Part shown: piece by piece, positions 61,001 to 64,000 of the stretch
How positions within the stretch are numbered: position 1 is the stretch's first letter
Layout of the letters: every line of letters starts with the position of its first letter
DNA from: Scolanthus callimorphus
Lineage: Eukaryota; Cnidaria; Anthozoa; Actiniaria; Edwardsiidae
Assembly (NCBI GenBank): GCA_033964015.1
Contig: CM066925.1
Location: 620,001-684,000, forward strand
Direction of reading: 5' to 3'
DNA length: 64,000 bases
The notes under the pieces: generated by a model
Seen by the model: only the letters and a program-made list of their open reading frames with translations
Database searches by the model: none
What the model was told of the DNA's origin: nothing
Program-made: the position numbers and the translations under genes

Positions 61001-62289
61001 TAAAGATATAATTGAGGGTAGGACATTCAGAAGTAACTTGTTGTGCATTGTTTGTTGCAGGTTCCGAAGGTGTAGGTGTACATGTATATGCCCAATTCAC
61101 AAAAGGAACATAATGCCATTCTTGTCTGGATGACACAAAACAACTGCATCCTGCAACCAAATAGCAATTTCTAGCACAAGTGCTGGTGGTTCAGGGATGC
61201 AACATGTTAGATGTTACAGTATTACGAGAGCATTTCATCGATTGATTTTCAGAAGTAGAACTATAGCGGGGCTACTTTTAAGAGTTTTCACTACAGATAG
61301 TTTACTGCTCAGAAGAACATCACAGTGCTGTATCAAAATCCTCTTTGATTCAATTTTTCTTGTGAAAATTATGTTGCCACCTCAAAACCCAATGTTGTCA
61401 ACAGGGGTAATTTTGTCAACTGCCCAGGTTCCACTATTACAGAACTTGTCAGAATACTCTGTTAGTTATAAATAGCACAATAAAAAGTTCACCAATTTGG
61501 AGTCTCATCCTTTTCATGGACATAATCCACCATTTAATCCCAGGGAAGGGTGGTGAAAACTGAGCTTGTATTTCCATGGTGTGTACCCTTCAGTCTGGGT
61601 ATTTACACATTGTTTGACAAAATCCCAGCTTGGTTAGATACAAAAACTGGGGTTGTAAATCATCAGTAGTCAAATCGATTGAATTCCAGGATAGGTTATG
61701 GTGAAACTTGTCCAGACATTTTCTAATAAGGTTATCACACAAACTAATCAACATGTTTGTTTGGTCACCATGACATTTTTTAGTGTGACCAGGTTTTTCA
61801 AGCAAAATTTGTGTATCTGCATGGTGCTAACTTTTATTTCTCAACCCAAAACTATGACATCTTTCCACTTGATGTAATTCCACTGGAAGGCCCCGAAATA
61901 TCAGGGTAAACTGATAGGATAAAAAAGGAAATCGTTACGATTGCTAAACAAAAACAACGTCATTTTTCTTGCACTTGCAGTCTGAATTTCAGTCTGACCC
62001 AGTTTAAACAGTCGCAGATGAAGGTCCACATCCTAAAATCAAACAATTTTGATTTGCAATATACAGGCACCTGAATAAACGTTTTATTTTATCCTTCCCG
62101 CTTTCAGAATAAAAACAAAACAAACGAGAAATAGAAATAGAGCGCTATTTGATTACAAATTCGTGATACTCAACAGTGCATTTCCCTGAGTTGAGTCTGC
62201 AATGTAAACTTGGAGAGCAGCGGTTATTGCGCATGGCATAAACAAAAAAGTCCCCTGTTACTCCATGTTAGTCTCATTCAATTGTTGTA
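58067..62289. other. No gene recognised over 4.2 kb
   Basis: Open frames near 58510-58749 and 59780-60130 lack family motifs and splice support. An inverted pair GCAGACTCGTACCCAGTCG (58629-58647) and CGACTGGGTACGAGTCTGC (58866-58884) brackets the first. CCTGACCGTGATGCACCGCGC is duplicated at 58783 and 58822. A diverged copy of the exon-like KVVFYW block lies near 59370-59415 (minus strand). Confidence 0.4.
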
Positions 62290-64000
62290 GGGTAAATATT
62301 TTTTAGTTCAATAAAAAATAAAAAAAATTAGAACTAATTCATACATGATAAACTTTTTTTTCTCAATCTGTTTGAAAGGTGATCGGATGTGACCATGCAG
62401 TTTAGCAATTAATGAATTCTGTGAGTATGATATGGATAATTATTCAGATCGATGGTGGTATTATTATTATCCATTAAGGTAAAAGGTCAATGTAGATAAC
62501 ATCCCCTAGATCTTAATAATTATCCATATCATACAAAGCTGAATTCATTGATTGTTTTGTTATTCATTCAAGCTTTTAATTGTTTTATTATTCATTCAAA
62601 ATAGATTTCCCAGCTTTAATTATTTGAGGGAGCTGACAGGGCTTGAAACTAAATACTAATCAAAGTCGTAATTTTATGCCATGTACCATGAACATTATAG
62701 GTGTAATTCATCAAAAATCTAGGCGTAAATACACTAAGCGAACACTGTAGAAAATGAAAACACAGTTGTTATTTTATGCCTAAAGTTGAAAAAGTTAGGT
62801 GTAAAAGGAATCTTTTTAGGTGTATTTACACCTCTATGTGGCACAATTTTAAGCCTCGGAGCAGCCAGTTTGCCATCCCGCCTACAAAGGTGTGATGTCA
62901 CACTTGCAACAACTTTCAACTTATCCAATCTTTGACGTCATTGATGGAATTAGTCGCTCGCCTTTTAAAACATCAAGAATTTGCCAGTGGTGATCAACCA
63001 ATCAGAAGCAGGAAAATATGAATGAATGAATATCTATTCATTTATTTATACATACTAATAAACATACAATGTACATGTATCTTCAATGTAATTTTTTAAG
63101 TACATTCAAGTCAACTGTATATTTCCGTTCACAAAAAGTGACAATTAACAAAGAAATGTACAACCTTGAATGAGGCTAATATTGAGGGAGAATTGCAGAT
63201 GATCCAGAGCATGTTAGGGACCCCTCACAACTTCTATTGGAAGGCAAGAAGATCATATTTTTCATAATTATTAAAAACATAAATGATAGGAGTGCCTGAA
63301 ACAGGCAATACCGTGTTATAAAATCAATTTCAGGGGCCTGTCAAAACTTCAAGTAAATGACAATTCGAAGAAAAACATCCTCTATGTTGAATCCCCTTAG
63401 TTGATATTTTAAATGAGCAAAATTTAAACTTCCACTTCTAAGTTCATGCCTGACACTGCCGACCAGAGAAACAATAAACTAAAAAATGTCATTGCATAAT
63501 TTGATAGAGAGCAATAATTGTCCCTAGGTGTCTCCACTTGCCTGTCATATGTGAAATACTCTGTGAAGCATACCCTGCAGGAATACATCTTGGGAATTTC
63601 TACAAAATTAAATTCAACACAAAAGTTAATTTATAATCGACCCCGTAAAATTTAGCGTCTCTCTCGTCTACTACTACAAGTGAAAAACTCGTTGTAGCCG
63701 AACCAAATTGAGAAGTCGGAATATATAGAAAGTGTCTCAATTTTAAGAATTGTTAGCTAACTTACATTAGAGAATTCAAGAATCATTGTACCATTTTCTA
63801 AATCTGAATTTTGGAGCCGCTTGGAGAAAGCTCGCGAGCTCAAGATGGCTGCTAATGCTATGCGTGACACTATTACATGACTTTCTCCCGAGTCTCCACG
63901 CCAAAGGATAAACAAAGTCACTGAGAGTAACGGCAGTCAGCTCTACTAAATCACTAGAAAATACGGTATTCTGCCCAGATTGCAGTCCTGAAAAAAAGCT
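62290..64000 (+). repeat. Segmental duplication, copy B (runs off the window)
   Basis: It is collinear with 34570-36175 over most of its length, with substitutions and indels but no rearrangement. Copy B lacks the TAGGGTAT block of copy A and has an extra AT-rich block near 62570-62870. Similarity reaches the last base of the window (CTGAAAAAAAGCT). Confidence 0.85.

Overview
The window looks like a gene-poor, transposon-rich stretch of an animal nuclear genome. GT-AG introns, short exons, SINEs with tRNA-type heads, LINEs, and Penelope-like, BEL/Pao, DIRS-type and Tc1/mariner-type elements all point to Metazoa. The combination of DIRS-type tyrosine-recombinase elements, SAM and zinc-finger accessory proteins and GC-rich hairpin repeats suggests a cnidarian, probably an anthozoan or coral. 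That taxonomic call is inference from element style; no species marker was found.

Layout, left to right. 0-6 kb: an 8-bp-TSD, hAT-like non-autonomous element (2319-2963), a candidate minus-strand host gene with two in-phase exons (3334-5106), and a decayed LINE reverse transcriptase (about 5.96-6.26 kb). 6.6-7.95 kb: the 3' part of a Penelope-like element with a GIY-YIG endonuclease, bracketed by two hammerhead-ribozyme-like motifs. 8.2-16.4 kb: a decayed DDE transposase gene split by a nearly full-length BEL/Pao retrotransposon (8555-15521; 434-bp LTRs differing at about five positions, TSD cttat). 16.9-21.4 kb: a DIRS-type element (SGNH fragment, Gag-like protein, internally deleted RT-RNase H, tyrosine recombinase). 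22.0-25.3 kb: a SAM-domain pseudogene and an unrecognised four-exon minus-strand gene with a MITE in an intron.

25.6-29.6 kb: the most striking element. It is a 4,011-bp Tc1/mariner-type transposon with 183-bp TIRs that read as identical, a TA target duplication, a minus-strand DDE transposase and a convergent spliced accessory gene (SAM-like, coiled coil, Cys/His finger). It sits inside a copy of a 300-bp satellite unit whose empty version is visible at 40.65 and 41.97 kb. 29.9-42.6 kb: SINEs, palindromic MITEs, candidate exons of minus-strand host genes, and a 300-bp satellite array carrying a 5'-truncated LINE.

42.7-50.4 kb: a TIR element, then a broken LINE that received two nested insertions: a 2.06-kb GGAGCTCC-ended element built on a CRE-palindrome satellite (44.0-46.06 kb), and a deleted DIRS-type element (about 46.2-48.3 kb). 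51.4-52.1 kb: an intact 223-codon minus-strand ORF, the best single-exon host-gene candidate. 54.2-56 kb: nested inverted repeats with microsatellites. 56.4-57.3 kb: a Copia 3' fragment hit by a hairpin MITE. 57.6-58.1 kb: satellite copies. 62.3-64.0 kb: a diverged copy of 34.6-36.2 kb that runs off the window.

Most coding capacity is therefore mobile, much of it broken by single-base frameshifts. The frameshifts in otherwise young elements may be real decay or consensus errors in the assembly.
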